49,732 nucleotides of DNA, taken from IMG/VR virus record IMGVR_UViG_3300028283_000011, positions 1 to 49,732 of that record; one strand, given 5' to 3'. Position 1 is the stretch's first letter. Each line of letters starts with the position of its first letter. The notes under the pieces were generated by a model. The model saw only the letters and a program-made list of their open reading frames with translations. It searched no databases and was not told the origin of the DNA. The translations under genes were made by a program, and so were the position numbers. This stretch comes from a virus. Shown here in pieces: positions 8,964-16,915 of this stretch.

Positions 8964-9260
8964 TTAAATATTAAATATTTTATATTCAGCAAAATCACCA
9001 TAATCTGTTTCTATAAATATAAACATTCTGTTTAAATCTACTCTTGTTTCCAAATGATTTTGTAATGATCTATATTGTTCCTTGAACCCATCTGTAAAAA
9101 AATAATTATTATTGTTGACAAGTTCTAAATCGTGCATTCCAAATTCAATTTCTCCATCCCAAGAAGTATATATTTTATACAATTTCTTCTCATTCCATAT
9201 CTCCTCTCCGTATGGATCTAAATCATCTTTGGTCTCAAAAATTTTAAATTTCTTTATCAT
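8964..9260 (-). CDS. Small protein: capsid-targeting-like leader plus DPYGEEIW
   Basis: 98 residues. MIKKFKIFETKDD is a compact example of the shared leader (I-F-E then Thr), followed at once by DPYGEEIW at residues 15-22, then a single small domain of about 70 residues (LYKIYTSWDGEIEFG through FIETDYGDFAEYKIF). That domain resembles the repeated small beta-rich domains of the 2122 gene in layout (IYFVDENYKTYKV and YIEGEYGSFEIDTF). It may therefore be a minimal one-domain version of that cargo. The stop lies upstream of the ATG at 8947 of the TPM gene. A TTTAATATATAGCG element precedes it. Confidence 0.7.
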   Translation of the reverse strand: MIKKFKIFETKDDLDPYGEEIWNEKKLYKIYTSWDGEIEFGMHDLELVNNNNYFFTDGFKEQYRSLQNHLETRVDLNRMFIFIETDYGDFAEYKIFNI

Positions 9261-9265
9261 AATAA

Positions 9266-9279
9266 CGCTATATATTAAA
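9266..9279 (-). promoter_or_regulatory. TTTAATATATAGCG promoter-like element
   Basis: Minus-strand TTTAATATATAGCG ends 5 bases before the ATG at 9260. It is one of the best matches to the recurrent element and probably drives the 9260-6713 pair. Confidence 0.5.
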
Positions 9280-9308
9280 TATTAAAAACAAAAAATTAAT
9301 TTTTGAAT

Positions 9309-9352
9309 ATAATCATTTTGGATTAGATTTAATAAAAATAATCATTTTTGGA
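9309..9352. repeat. Direct repeat ATAATCATTTTGGA in divergent intergenic spacer
   Basis: ATAATCATTTTGGA at 9309-9322 recurs at 9338-9352 as ATAATCATTTTTGGA, 29 bases apart (near three helical turns), in the 127-base spacer between divergent genes at 9260 and 9388. A pair of protein-binding sites is possible. No binder is identified. Confidence 0.35.
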
Positions 9353-9361
9353 CTTGACTTG

Positions 9362-9374
9362 TTTAATATATAAC
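9362..9374 (+). promoter_or_regulatory. TTTAATATATAAC promoter-like element
   Basis: Plus-strand TTTAATATATAAC sits 13 bases before the ATG at 9388. It is a late-promoter-like element for the HNH endonuclease gene. Confidence 0.45.
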
Positions 9375-9387
9375 AATAAAAACTATT

Positions 9388-10119
9388 ATGATAAGGAAGT
9401 GTGAAACATGTGGATCTGATATGGAACTCAAAACGGTTCAAAAGAAAAACGCTAAAAATTTTGGTGAACTTATTGCTATTCATAAATATAAAAGATTCTG
9501 TTCTAAAAATTGTCAGTTAGAATGGCAGAAAAATTGTAATTGGGAAGATAGAGTTGGTAAAGTGGCTGCTGATAGAATAAGAGAAGAAGCTTCTATCAGA
9601 GTATCTGGTGAAAATAATCCAACACATAATCCGGATATAGCTAAAAAAGTATCTGATAGCCTAAAGGTTTATCTTAAAGAAAACCCAAGAAACGGTGATA
9701 AAAACCCTTTTTATGATAGAGAACATTCAGAAGAATATGTAAAATGGGCGTCTGAATCTAGAAAAGGAAAATGGTCATATAACAACGAACAATATATTAA
9801 AAAAGTAGAAAATCAACCAAGAGGTGAGAACTGTCATTTATGGAAAGGCGGAATATCTTTTGAACCATATTCTTTAGATTTTAATAAACAATTAAAAAAT
9901 AAAATTAAAGAAAGAGATAAATACACTTGTATATGCGGTAAAGAAACACAAAAATTAGCAATACATCATATAGATTATGATAAAATGAATTCAGATGAAA
10001 AAAATCTAATATCACTATGTTATAATTGTCACAGTAAAACTAATAGTAATAGAGAACATTGGAAAATATTTTTCATTGGAATTATAAACGAAAAATATGT
10101 CATTTTGACAGATAATTAA
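9388..10119 (+). CDS. HNH homing endonuclease with NUMOD3-like motif
   Basis: 243 residues. The N-terminus has a zinc-ribbon-like CETCGSDM then FCSKNCQ. The middle (about 70-125) has NUMOD3-like DNA-binding segments (NPTHNPDIAKKVSDSLK, GDKNPFYDREHSEE, SRKGKWS). The C-terminus is an HNH nuclease with CICG, LAIHHIDYDKMNSDEKNLI and SLCYNCHSKTN. The tandem His, the Asn and the second Cys pair fit a zinc-stabilised HNH active site. It is probably a free-standing mobile gene inserted between the packaged-protein genes and dnaK. No intron was seen around it. Confidence 0.88.
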   Translation: MIRKCETCGSDMELKTVQKKNAKNFGELIAIHKYKRFCSKNCQLEWQKNCNWEDRVGKVAADRIREEASIRVSGENNPTHNPDIAKKVSDSLKVYLKENPRNGDKNPFYDREHSEEYVKWASESRKGKWSYNNEQYIKKVENQPRGENCHLWKGGISFEPYSLDFNKQLKNKIKERDKYTCICGKETQKLAIHHIDYDKMNSDEKNLISLCYNCHSKTNSNREHWKIFFIGIINEKYVILTDN

Positions 10120-10185
10120 TATAATTAAACTTGGTATAGAATTTGAATAAATAAAAGAAAAAAATAATTTAGAAAGGAATATAAT

Positions 10186-12054
10186 ATGAATAAAAATAAA
10201 TGTGTTGGCATTGATCTTGGAACTACGAATTCGTGTGTAGCTGTTATGGAAAATGGAACCCCTGTCATTATTGTTAATAGTGAGGGTGAAAGAACAACCC
10301 CAAGTGTTGTTGCTTTCTTAGAAAAAGGTGAAAGAAAAATTGGTAATCCAGCTCGTAGACAAGCTGTTATGAATAGTAATAAAACTATTCACTCCATTAA
10401 ACGTTTTATGGGAGAAAAATATGATAATCTTACCAATGAAATTAATCGTTACGCTTATAGTGTTACAAAGAAACACGATACTGCCTACGTTAAAATTGAT
10501 GATAAAGATTATTCCCCACAAGAAATTAGTGCTATCATTCTTCAAAAAATGAAGAAAACAGCAGAAGATTATCTTGGATACGAAGTTAATAGAGCAGTTA
10601 TTACTGTACCAGCTTGGTTTAATAACGACCAACGCCAAGCTACAAAAGAAGCTGGTGAAATTGCTGGATTTAAAGTGGAACGTATTATAAACGAACCTAC
10701 TGCAGCCGCACTGGCTTACGGTCTTGATAAATTGAAAAAAGACATGAAGATAGTTGTCTTTGACTTTGGTGGTGGTACATTTGACGTATCTGTACTTGAC
10801 TCTGGTGACGGTGTATTTGAAGTGAAATCAACTAAGGGAGATGTACATCTTGGTGGTAATGATATTGATGATGTAATTATTGACTGGTTAGTTGCCGAAT
10901 TCAAAAAAGATAACGGAATGGATTTAAGAAAAGATCCAATGGCTTACCAGAGATTGAAAGACGGCGCTGAAAAAGCTAAGATTGAATTATCTTCTAACAC
11001 AGAAACAGAAATTAATCTTCCATATATTACAGCAGTAGATGGTATGCCAAAACATTTGGTATATAAGTTGAGTAGAGCTAAATTTGATCAAATTTCAGAA
11101 CCAGTATTCAAAAAACTTATTCCTATCTGTGAAGACGCTATGAGACTTTCAGGTTTAAATAAGAACCAAATTGATGAGGTTATTTTAGTAGGTGGTTCAA
11201 CTCGTATTCCAGCAGTTCAGAAGATTGTTAAAGATATATTTGGTAAAGAACCTAATAGATCTGTTAACCCAGATGAAGCAGTAGCCGCAGGTGCCGCTAT
11301 TCAAGGTGGTATCATAGGCGGTGAAGTTACAGATATTCTTCTTCTTGATGTTACTCCACTTTCATTGGGAATTGAAACTATGGGTGGTGTAATGACTAAA
11401 TTAGTTGAAGCTAATACAACTATTCCAACTGCTAAATCACAAATCTTCTCTACGGCATCTGATAATCAGCCAGGTGTAGAAATACATATCTTACAGGGAG
11501 AAAGACCAATGGCAAGTCAGAATAAGACTCTGGGTAGGTTCCATTTGGATAACTTACCACCAGCACCAAGAGGTATTCCACAGATTGATGTAAGATTTGA
11601 TATAAATGCTAATGGTATTCTTGAAGTTACTGCTCTTGATAAAGCAACAGGTAAACAACAGAATATCAGAATTGAAAATTCTTCAACACTTCCAAAGGAT
11701 GAAATTGAAAGAATGAAAGACGAAGCCAAAGTAAATGAAGAATCTGATAGAAAAGAAAAAGAGAAGATTGATAAGTTGAATATGGCTGATAGTATGATAT
11801 TCCAAACTGAAAAGAATATTAAAGAGTTTGGTGATAAATTAACTCAGAATGATAGAGACACTTTGAATGAAGTATTAGAAAGACTTAAAACTGCTCATAA
11901 ATCACAAAATGTAGACGATTGTGATATTTATATAAAAGATTTAAATGAGAAGTGGAACGTAATTTCTACTAGAATGTATCAAGAAACTGCATCTAAAGAA
12001 CAAGGACCAAAATCAGAAGATCCAGTAGATGTTGAATATGAAGAGGTAAAATAA
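10186..12054 (+). CDS. dnaK: Hsp70 chaperone DnaK
   Basis: 622 residues, full length for bacterial DnaK (about 640). The nucleotide-binding domain shows [10 protein letters not shown] (8-17), [10 protein letters not shown] (about 169) and [10 protein letters not shown] (about 192). The substrate-binding domain starts with [14 protein letters not shown] near 388, and the C-terminus ends DVEYEEVK, the usual EEVK tail. All ATPase phosphate-binding motifs look intact, so it should be an active ATP-driven cytoplasmic chaperone. AGAAAGGA 9-16 bases upstream of the ATG is a good ribosome site. No TTAATATATA element precedes it, unlike most late-type genes here. It converges with a gene encoding DnaJ-type zinc-finger repeats and shares a terminator with it. 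A complete DnaK in a phage is uncommon and points to a large genome. Confidence 0.97.
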   Translation: MNKNKCVGIDLGTTNSCVAVMENGTPVIIVNSEGERTTPSVVAFLEKGERKIGNPARRQAVMNSNKTIHSIKRFMGEKYDNLTNEINRYAYSVTKKHDTAYVKIDDKDYSPQEISAIILQKMKKTAEDYLGYEVNRAVITVPAWFNNDQRQATKEAGEIAGFKVERIINEPTAAALAYGLDKLKKDMKIVVFDFGGGTFDVSVLDSGDGVFEVKSTKGDVHLGGNDIDDVIIDWLVAEFKKDNGMDLRKDPMAYQRLKDGAEKAKIELSSNTETEINLPYITAVDGMPKHLVYKLSRAKFDQISEPVFKKLIPICEDAMRLSGLNKNQIDEVILVGGSTRIPAVQKIVKDIFGKEPNRSVNPDEAVAAGAAIQGGIIGGEVTDILLLDVTPLSLGIETMGGVMTKLVEANTTIPTAKSQIFSTASDNQPGVEIHILQGERPMASQNKTLGRFHLDNLPPAPRGIPQIDVRFDINANGILEVTALDKATGKQQNIRIENSSTLPKDEIERMKDEAKVNEESDRKEKEKIDKLNMADSMIFQTEKNIKEFGDKLTQNDRDTLNEVLERLKTAHKSQNVDDCDIYIKDLNEKWNVISTRMYQETASKEQGPKSEDPVDVEYEEVK

Positions 12055-12084
12055 AAAAAGAGGGACTTAAGTCCCTCTTTTTTT
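12053..12084. terminator. Bidirectional intrinsic terminator between dnaK and the convergent gene
   Basis: A perfect 32-base palindrome has core AGAGGGACTTAAGTCCCTCT flanked by A-run and T-run, so it works as a hairpin plus U-tract on either strand. It overlaps the final A of the dnaK stop region and the stop of the minus-strand gene. Confidence 0.92.
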
Positions 12085-14227
12085 ATGATCCATAACTATA
12101 ATCAGATGCTCCACCTATACTATAATTCGGTCCTCTCCAATCTTTATCTACCATAATTCTTCCGTCACCACCACATCTAGCACAAGGACTTCCGTCTTGT
12201 TGTCTTCCCCAACCAGAACAGTTCCAACATTCTACTTCTTTGAACTGATTCTTTTTAGGTTTTGGTTCTTCTTTTTTCTTTACTTTATCTTTAACCGCCT
12301 TAGCTATTTCTTCTTCTTCTTTCTCTTCTGGCACTCCGTGTTTTTTAATAAACTCGTCGTATAGTTTTAATTTTGGATCGTCAGCGTATAATTTATCTTC
12401 TAATTCTTTTACTTTATCAGGTTCTTTCTTTGCTGCTTTTTTGCCTTTAGGTTTAGCTTCAGGCTTAGCTTCAGCCTTTGCCTTGTTATCTTCTTCCACT
12501 ATTTTATCTATCTCTTTCACACGTTTTGCGGTGTTTGATTCTTTTCCTATTTTCACACCTTTTGCTATTTCATCGTAATAATTACCCAATTCGTAATTAT
12601 CTTTAAATTTTTGTTTTACAGCTTTTGGTTTACCTTCTACTGGTTCAAGAGTAGCTTCACCTTCGTCGAAATATACAACTACATTTCTTAGACCTCCATC
12701 AAGTTCGAATCTAACGCTTTGTTGATTTCTACCATTTTTAATTCTTCCTCCTTGATAAGTACCAATTTCACCATTATATTTACTACCAGGATTAATATAT
12801 TTAACAAGATTCTTACCTAATTTAGCGTCTTCTTCTGCTAAAAATTTCATCCATTTCGCAGAACCAGTAAGCTGTTCAGCTTTTTTTGGTGCATCGGAAC
12901 CAATTATAGGTTTATCTAAAATTACTTTTTTAGGTGGAGGAGGATAAGGGTACCCTTTATCAGACCATGATTGATAATTTTTATATACATCACCAGTCAT
13001 CACCTTCTTTTCCTTCTTTTCCTCATTTTCTTCTATAATATCGTCTTCTATAGATCCTATAATATCTTCAAGTTCGTCAGGTTCCATAGTGAATAATTCA
13101 TCCATGTAATATTGAGCCAACAATTTATCTTTAACCTTAGGATCACATTCATTAACTATATCTTCTATTTCTTTTTTATTATTTTGCATTACTTTTTTAT
13201 GTAGATCTCTATAAATATCATCTTCCATTTTTAGTAGTGCGTCCATTGGGACATTTTCTAACTCTTGAACATCAAATAATTTCAATATTTCTTTTTTCAC
13301 TGCTGGTTCTGATCCGTCCAAGAAAGATTTTACTTGTTGTTTTGATGTTCCTTTTTTATTTTTCCAATAATTAGCAACGTCGTATGGATTTTTAATAAAC
13401 CATTTATCCTTCCAGTCTTCTTCATCTTTCTTTTCTTCTCTCCACCAATGATCGTGTTCATGATCTGGCGGTAAGATTTCCTGATCATCTTTTTTTCTTC
13501 TCAAGTAAGCTTCACTCTTTTCAAATTCTACTATTCCTTCACCTTTACAAAGATCACAAACACCACTCGATTTCCCTTTTCCCACTGATGATTTACCTGA
13601 ACCACCACATGCTGGACATTCATCTAAATCGTCTTCTATTTTATCATCATCATCAATATCAGGATCTTCTTCACTATCTTCATCTGAGATTTTTTCCATT
13701 GGAATAACAGGCATTCCCATAGCTAATCCTGTTTTAGGATCAACAAAATTATTTCTATTTAATATTTTTTCTTTTTCGTCTTCGTCCCACTTTTCTTCAC
13801 CATAAGGATCAATTGATTTCATTGCCTTATCTTTTATATCGTGTAAGACGTAAGCGCATTTATCCAACATAAAATCAATAGTATCTTTATGTTGTGATCT
13901 TTTATTAACCTTAAACTTTCTATCATAAATAACTTCACCATCTTTATTAGTTATATTGAGAGCAAACAACACTTCGTCATTTAAACTAAGACTTTTCTTT
14001 ATTACAAAAGTGTAATTCTTCTCAGTAGATTTAGCTTCTTTATTATCTTTATCTATTTCAAAATCATCACCTTTCAGCATTTTGATTTCTTCTTTAGAAA
14101 ATTCATCAAGTGGAAGCTTACTGATTCTTTCGGCTTCTTCGTCTTCAAGATGTTGCTTGATTTTAGAAGGAGTCATTTTACGTTTTAACTCTTCGTTTAT
14201 TTGAGAATATTTTCTGATGTAGTCCAA
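12083..14227 (-). CDS. DnaJ-type zinc-finger repeat protein without J domain; leader and DPYGEEKW motif
   Basis: 714 residues, TTG start (DYIRKYSQINEE follows; leader-like with I-N-E). DPYGEEKW is at 140-147. Two separated cysteine pairs have the DnaJ CxxCxGxG form: CPACGGSG with CDLCKGEG near 205-230, and CWNCSGWG with CARCGGDG near 673-694. In DnaJ four such repeats make two zinc centres in one block. Here they sit about 460 residues apart, with acidic and Lys-rich low-complexity sequence between. No J domain HPD motif is seen. I infer a zinc-binding co-chaperone-like or substrate-binding protein that may work with the convergent DnaK. It could instead be a structural packaged protein. Confidence 0.75.
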   Translation of the reverse strand: MDYIRKYSQINEELKRKMTPSKIKQHLEDEEAERISKLPLDEFSKEEIKMLKGDDFEIDKDNKEAKSTEKNYTFVIKKSLSLNDEVLFALNITNKDGEVIYDRKFKVNKRSQHKDTIDFMLDKCAYVLHDIKDKAMKSIDPYGEEKWDEDEKEKILNRNNFVDPKTGLAMGMPVIPMEKISDEDSEEDPDIDDDDKIEDDLDECPACGGSGKSSVGKGKSSGVCDLCKGEGIVEFEKSEAYLRRKKDDQEILPPDHEHDHWWREEKKDEEDWKDKWFIKNPYDVANYWKNKKGTSKQQVKSFLDGSEPAVKKEILKLFDVQELENVPMDALLKMEDDIYRDLHKKVMQNNKKEIEDIVNECDPKVKDKLLAQYYMDELFTMEPDELEDIIGSIEDDIIEENEEKKEKKVMTGDVYKNYQSWSDKGYPYPPPPKKVILDKPIIGSDAPKKAEQLTGSAKWMKFLAEEDAKLGKNLVKYINPGSKYNGEIGTYQGGRIKNGRNQQSVRFELDGGLRNVVVYFDEGEATLEPVEGKPKAVKQKFKDNYELGNYYDEIAKGVKIGKESNTAKRVKEIDKIVEEDNKAKAEAKPEAKPKGKKAAKKEPDKVKELEDKLYADDPKLKLYDEFIKKHGVPEEKEEEEIAKAVKDKVKKKEEPKPKKNQFKEVECWNCSGWGRQQDGSPCARCGGDGRIMVDKDWRGPNYSIGGASDYSYGS

Positions 14228-14244
14228 AGTGAGGATTTTAATTT

Positions 14245-14259
14245 GTTCTATATATTATT
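14245..14259 (-). promoter_or_regulatory. AATAATATATAGAAC promoter-like element
   Basis: The minus-strand element lies 17 bases before the TTG start at 14227. It matches the TAATATATAG core of the recurrent motif. Confidence 0.45.
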
Positions 14260-14311
14260 TTTTTATTGTAGATTTTTTTATTAATTTTGTAAAAACTAAA
14301 AATATGCTGAT

Positions 14312-14512
14312 ATGGGCGTTTTGAATAAACCTAAAGATAGTTACGATCTTGTTTGCATACCAACAGGTGAGGTGATAAACGCTAACGGTATTCAGATGTA
14401 CGGACTATATGAAAATGACGTTATAGAATACGAACCATTTGGTGAATTTTGGTTTTTTGATATATCTGATTTAGATAGAGTTAGATTAACTTGTGGAGTT
14501 TTTAAATTTTAA
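14312..14512 (+). CDS. Small protein with CIPTGEV motif
   Basis: 66 residues, function not recognised. Residues 15-21 (CIPTGEV) match the [GC]-x-P-[ST]-G-[QE]-V motif also present in the next gene and in the genes at 209 and 634. The rest is rich in aromatic and acidic residues (EPFGEFWFFDISDLDRV). It is followed one base later by the ATG of a second motif carrier, so the two look like a diverged tandem pair. Confidence 0.6.
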   Translation: MGVLNKPKDSYDLVCIPTGEVINANGIQMYGLYENDVIEYEPFGEFWFFDISDLDRVRLTCGVFKF

Positions 14513-14513
14513 T

Positions 14514-14720
14514 ATGGATTTACATATGCCTATGAATATTGAAGTTGAATTAACTGGACTACCAAGTGGTCAAGTTATATATATCTATTCCGCATATTTA
14601 CCTATATTATATAACTACGGATATATACTATATCATCCAGATTATTTCTGGACATTCAATGACGAAGATGAATACAGAATCCAAAAGATAATTCAGAAAA
14701 GAGACATCTGTTTATTTTAA
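14514..14720 (+). CDS. Small protein with GLPSGQV motif
   Basis: 68 residues from the ATG at 14514, which follows the previous stop (14510-14512); an earlier GTG at 14493 would overlap that gene and is less likely. Residues 15-23 read GLPSGQVIY, identical to the motif in the gene at 209, and the DNA is nearly identical over this stretch (CCAAGTGGTCAAGTTATATA in both). The remainder is Tyr-rich. Function not recognised. Confidence 0.55.
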   Translation: MDLHMPMNIEVELTGLPSGQVIYIYSAYLPILYNYGYILYHPDYFWTFNDEDEYRIQKIIQKRDICLF

Positions 14721-14729
14721 TATATATTG
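14717..14729 (+). promoter_or_regulatory. TTAATATATATTG promoter-like element
   Basis: It overlaps the stop of the preceding gene and lies just upstream of the short frame at 14733 and the lipoprotein gene at 14820. Confidence 0.4.
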
Positions 14730-14732
14730 TAT

Positions 14733-14816
14733 ATGGGTAAGATTGATAAATTTTTAGATTACTATTACTTTTTAAGTAATTTTTACATGCACCCACTTTT
14801 CTATAAAGGAATATAG
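14733..14816 (+). CDS. Possible 27-residue peptide
   Basis: ATG at 14733 to TAG at 14814-14816. The peptide is aromatic-rich (MGKIDKFLDYYYFLSNFYMH and so on). It lies directly behind a promoter-like element, ends in front of the lipoprotein gene, and its last codons hold that gene's ribosome site (AAAGGA). It could be a leader peptide or untranslated leader. Weak support. Confidence 0.3.
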   Translation: MGKIDKFLDYYYFLSNFYMHPLFYKGI

Positions 14817-14819
14817 GAT

Positions 14820-15044
14820 ATGAAAAAGTTAATAATTGTTTTGTTAAGTGTAATAGTATTATTCTTGACTAATTGTAAGAAGGATGATTTAACAGAAAGG
14901 TATAATGATTGTATAAACCAAAGAGAATTGGCATTAGATGATGCAAAGAGGTTATATGATAATAAGCAGATTAGTTTAAGTGAATATGAAAGAAGGTATA
15001 AGGAGGCAGAACATAATTATCAGGACTGCTTAAATGAAAAATAA
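14820..15044 (+). CDS. Small predicted lipoprotein
   Basis: 74 residues. Lys-Lys start, hydrophobic core LIIVLLSVIVLFL and then TNC with KKDD behind it form a lipoprotein signal peptide with the modified Cys at about residue 19. The mature part is about 56 residues, charged, likely one helical hairpin, with two further Cys (DCINQ and DCLNE) that could form a disulfide. AAAGGA lies about 10 bases upstream. Phage lipoproteins often act at the host envelope, for example in blocking superinfection, but no homologue is recognised. The Cys-Lys-Lys-Asp start is common in Bacteroidota lipoproteins, a weak host hint. Confidence 0.75.
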   Translation: MKKLIIVLLSVIVLFLTNCKKDDLTERYNDCINQRELALDDAKRLYDNKQISLSEYERRYKEAEHNYQDCLNEK

Positions 15045-15053
15045 TAAAATTGG

Positions 15054-15749
15054 ATGAATGGTAAAATATATTTAATTACTTGTTTAATAAATGATAAAAA
15101 ATATGTTGGACAGACTATCGGTAGTGTCGAGAAAAGATGGAAAAAACACATAAAGGGAAATTGGGATAAAAATATAGAATTTTTCCCCATACAGAGATCT
15201 TTTAAAAAACACGGAATTGAAAATTTCAAAATTGATATATTAGAAGAAAATATAGAAGAACAAAATAAATTGGATGATGCTGAAATTCATTATTCTGAAA
15301 TATATAACTCTTTGGTGCCCAATGGATACAATTTAAGGGTCGGAAACGCAAGAGGTAAAGTATCGGATGAAATAAAAGAAAAAATATCTAAAGCTAATAA
15401 GGGAAGACCAAGAACAGAGATATGGTTAAAAAGATCATCTGATAGTCATATGGGTAATAAACACACTGAGGAAACAAAAAAGAAAATAAGTGATTTTTTT
15501 AAAAATAAAAAACCATCTGAAAATACAAGACTTGGTAGTATCGAAAAAAATTCTAAAGATTGGGAATTTGTTTCACCTGATAAAGAACTAACAAAAATAA
15601 AAAATTTAAAACAATTTTGTAAAGATAAAGATTTAAGTTACTCTGAAATGTATTCATTGGATAAAGGAACAAGAAAAACACCACATAAAGGGTGGTCTAA
15701 GTTTATAGAAGAAAATTACACCAATGATTACAAAGAAAATCATTTATGA
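15054..15749 (+). CDS. GIY-YIG homing endonuclease
   Basis: 231 residues. The N-terminal domain has KIYLITCLINDKKYVGQT, a GIY-YIG variant (IYLIT and YVGQT), followed by RWKKHIKG with the conserved Arg, an AEIHYSEIYNSL segment supplying Glu, and NGYNLRVG with Asn. NUMOD3-like repeats follow (ISKANKGRP, GNKHTEETKKKISDFF), then a C-terminal NUMOD1-like helix-turn-helix (NLKQFCKDKDLSYSEMYSL). The order is typical of I-TevI-like free-standing endonucleases. It starts 9 bases after the lipoprotein gene, and its stop abuts the stop of the convergent DUF2059-like gene. Confidence 0.9.
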   Translation: MNGKIYLITCLINDKKYVGQTIGSVEKRWKKHIKGNWDKNIEFFPIQRSFKKHGIENFKIDILEENIEEQNKLDDAEIHYSEIYNSLVPNGYNLRVGNARGKVSDEIKEKISKANKGRPRTEIWLKRSSDSHMGNKHTEETKKKISDFFKNKKPSENTRLGSIEKNSKDWEFVSPDKELTKIKNLKQFCKDKDLSYSEMYSLDKGTRKTPHKGWSKFIEENYTNDYKENHL

Positions 15750-16097
15750 TTTGTTTAACTCAATCAGTTTATTATAAATAATTTCCCCATATTTATTACC
15801 AACTTGCATACTTTCCATCGCCACAATTCCCATCTTAGATAAATAGGTTTTACCTAAATCTGTTTTATAAAATTCAATGATACCAAGTATTTCATCGTTT
15901 GTGAAGTATTTGTCGTATATCGGCACAATCTCGTTTTCTATATCTCCTATAATGTCCTCTATATCAACGTTTTCTTCTTTGAAATTTGGAATAAGATGTT
16001 TAATAGCGTTTATAACTGTTATGGCGGAATTTTCGTAAGATTTTGTTCCACCATTTAATTCTAAAAGAATTTTTATGTTTTTAATTTTTTCTTCCAT
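15744..16097 (-). CDS. DUF2059-like small protein
   Basis: 117 residues, no signal peptide. The C-terminal half (EIVPIYDKYFTNDEILGIIE, then FYKTDLGKTYLSKMG) matches the DUF2059 pattern: Tyr-rich segment, E-[IL]-x-x-[IL]-[IV]-x-F-Y, then Gly-Lys. The family is usually exported or small and helical, with unknown function. Its ATG shares the last base of the protease-like gene stop at 16097, so the two are translationally coupled. Confidence 0.6.
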   Translation of the reverse strand: MEEKIKNIKILLELNGGTKSYENSAITVINAIKHLIPNFKEENVDIEDIIGDIENEIVPIYDKYFTNDEILGIIEFYKTDLGKTYLSKMGIVAMESMQVGNKYGEIIYNKLIELNKS

Positions 16098-16603
16098 TAC
16101 TCTGCCCAGTTTTCTTCACCGTAAGGATCAAGTTCGTTATAAACTCTAATACTTTCTATTTTTTCTATTTTAGTCCCAGGATATTTAGCATCTGGGTTAA
16201 ATGCGTCATTTGATTTATTAACAGCATCAAACGAAAAAACTTTCTTTATATTCACTGTTCCATCTGGATTAACCGAACCAGCTAGTGCCCTTGGCCTAAA
16301 GACCATTTCTCCTTTCTCTAAAAGATCCTTTAGGTCTTTCCCACAATGAGTATTTAATACTTTTATTTCACCAACTACTTTATCGTCTTCAATTCTAACA
16401 TTTTCAATAGTGTGGGATACTCTACGTAAAGTTGTATCAAATGTATCGGGATGACCAAGTTCACCGTAAGCGACGTGTAATTTTTCTTGTTTTTCGTTGA
16501 AATCTTTTATGCACTGTCTCAAGTTTTCATTGTCTTGATATATTCTACCGTTTAAATTAACTTGATTTAAAGGTATTAATGTTGTTGTAAATTGATCTTT
16601 CAT
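16097..16603 (-). CDS. gp21-like prohead protease homologue with C-terminal DPYGEENW tail
   Basis: 168 residues. Seen: LIPLNQVNLNGRIY (9-22), GELGHPDT with His51, RRVSHTIE, then VVGEIKVLNTHCGKDLKDLL (77-96), PRALAGSV (104-111) and AVNKSNDAFNPDA. This order (N-x-N-G-R-x-Y; G-E-L-x-H-P; G-x-I-K-V-L-x-T; a Ser-Arg-Gly-like turn; N-P) is the T4 gp21 prohead core protease pattern, which cuts after (I/L)-x-E during head maturation. Odd points: it is shorter than T4 gp21 (about 210), RPRA replaces the Ser-Ser-Arg-Gly block that supplies the nucleophile, and it ends ELDPYGEENWAE. It could be an active variant using Ser110 or a non-catalytic paralogue. Confidence 0.75.
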   Translation of the reverse strand: MKDQFTTTLIPLNQVNLNGRIYQDNENLRQCIKDFNEKQEKLHVAYGELGHPDTFDTTLRRVSHTIENVRIEDDKVVGEIKVLNTHCGKDLKDLLEKGEMVFRPRALAGSVNPDGTVNIKKVFSFDAVNKSNDAFNPDAKYPGTKIEKIESIRVYNELDPYGEENWAE

Positions 16604-16605
16604 AA

Positions 16606-16908
16606 TTACACTTCTATTATTTTATTACCCATTCTTATTTTTTTAACTTCGTGTGGGATATTCATAGTTAATTTGTTTCTATCAGTGCCGTTCATTAATT
16701 GTTCAATAATATCATCTATGAAAATTTGAAGATATTCATCATTGAATTTTCTTAAACGATTATATACTAATTGACCGTTCTCTTCTGTAATATATGACCA
16801 ATGCCATCCATCTTGAGATAAAAGCGGTTTTCCGTCATATGTTATTTCAACACCACGACCATCACCTATCATTTTGAAATGGTCTTCTTTAAATTTTATT
16901 TTTTCCAT
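16606..16908 (-). CDS. Hypothetical protein
   Basis: 100 residues, not recognised. It has an aromatic-rich patch (DGWHWSYI) in the middle and an acidic helix (YLQIFIDDIIEQLM). The stop is two bases from the ATG of the protease homologue, so it is probably in the same operon. The upstream neighbour is an HNH endonuclease whose stop is at 16916. Confidence 0.65.
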   Translation of the reverse strand: MEKIKFKEDHFKMIGDGRGVEITYDGKPLLSQDGWHWSYITEENGQLVYNRLRKFNDEYLQIFIDDIIEQLMNGTDRNKLTMNIPHEVKKIRMGNKIIEV

Positions 16909-16915
16909 GTTCTAT

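Noticed and set aside
10105-10125. TTGACA with nearby TATAAT before dnaK as a host-type promoter
   Set aside because: Spacing is about 9 bases (or about 24 to the next box), not the 16-18 needed.
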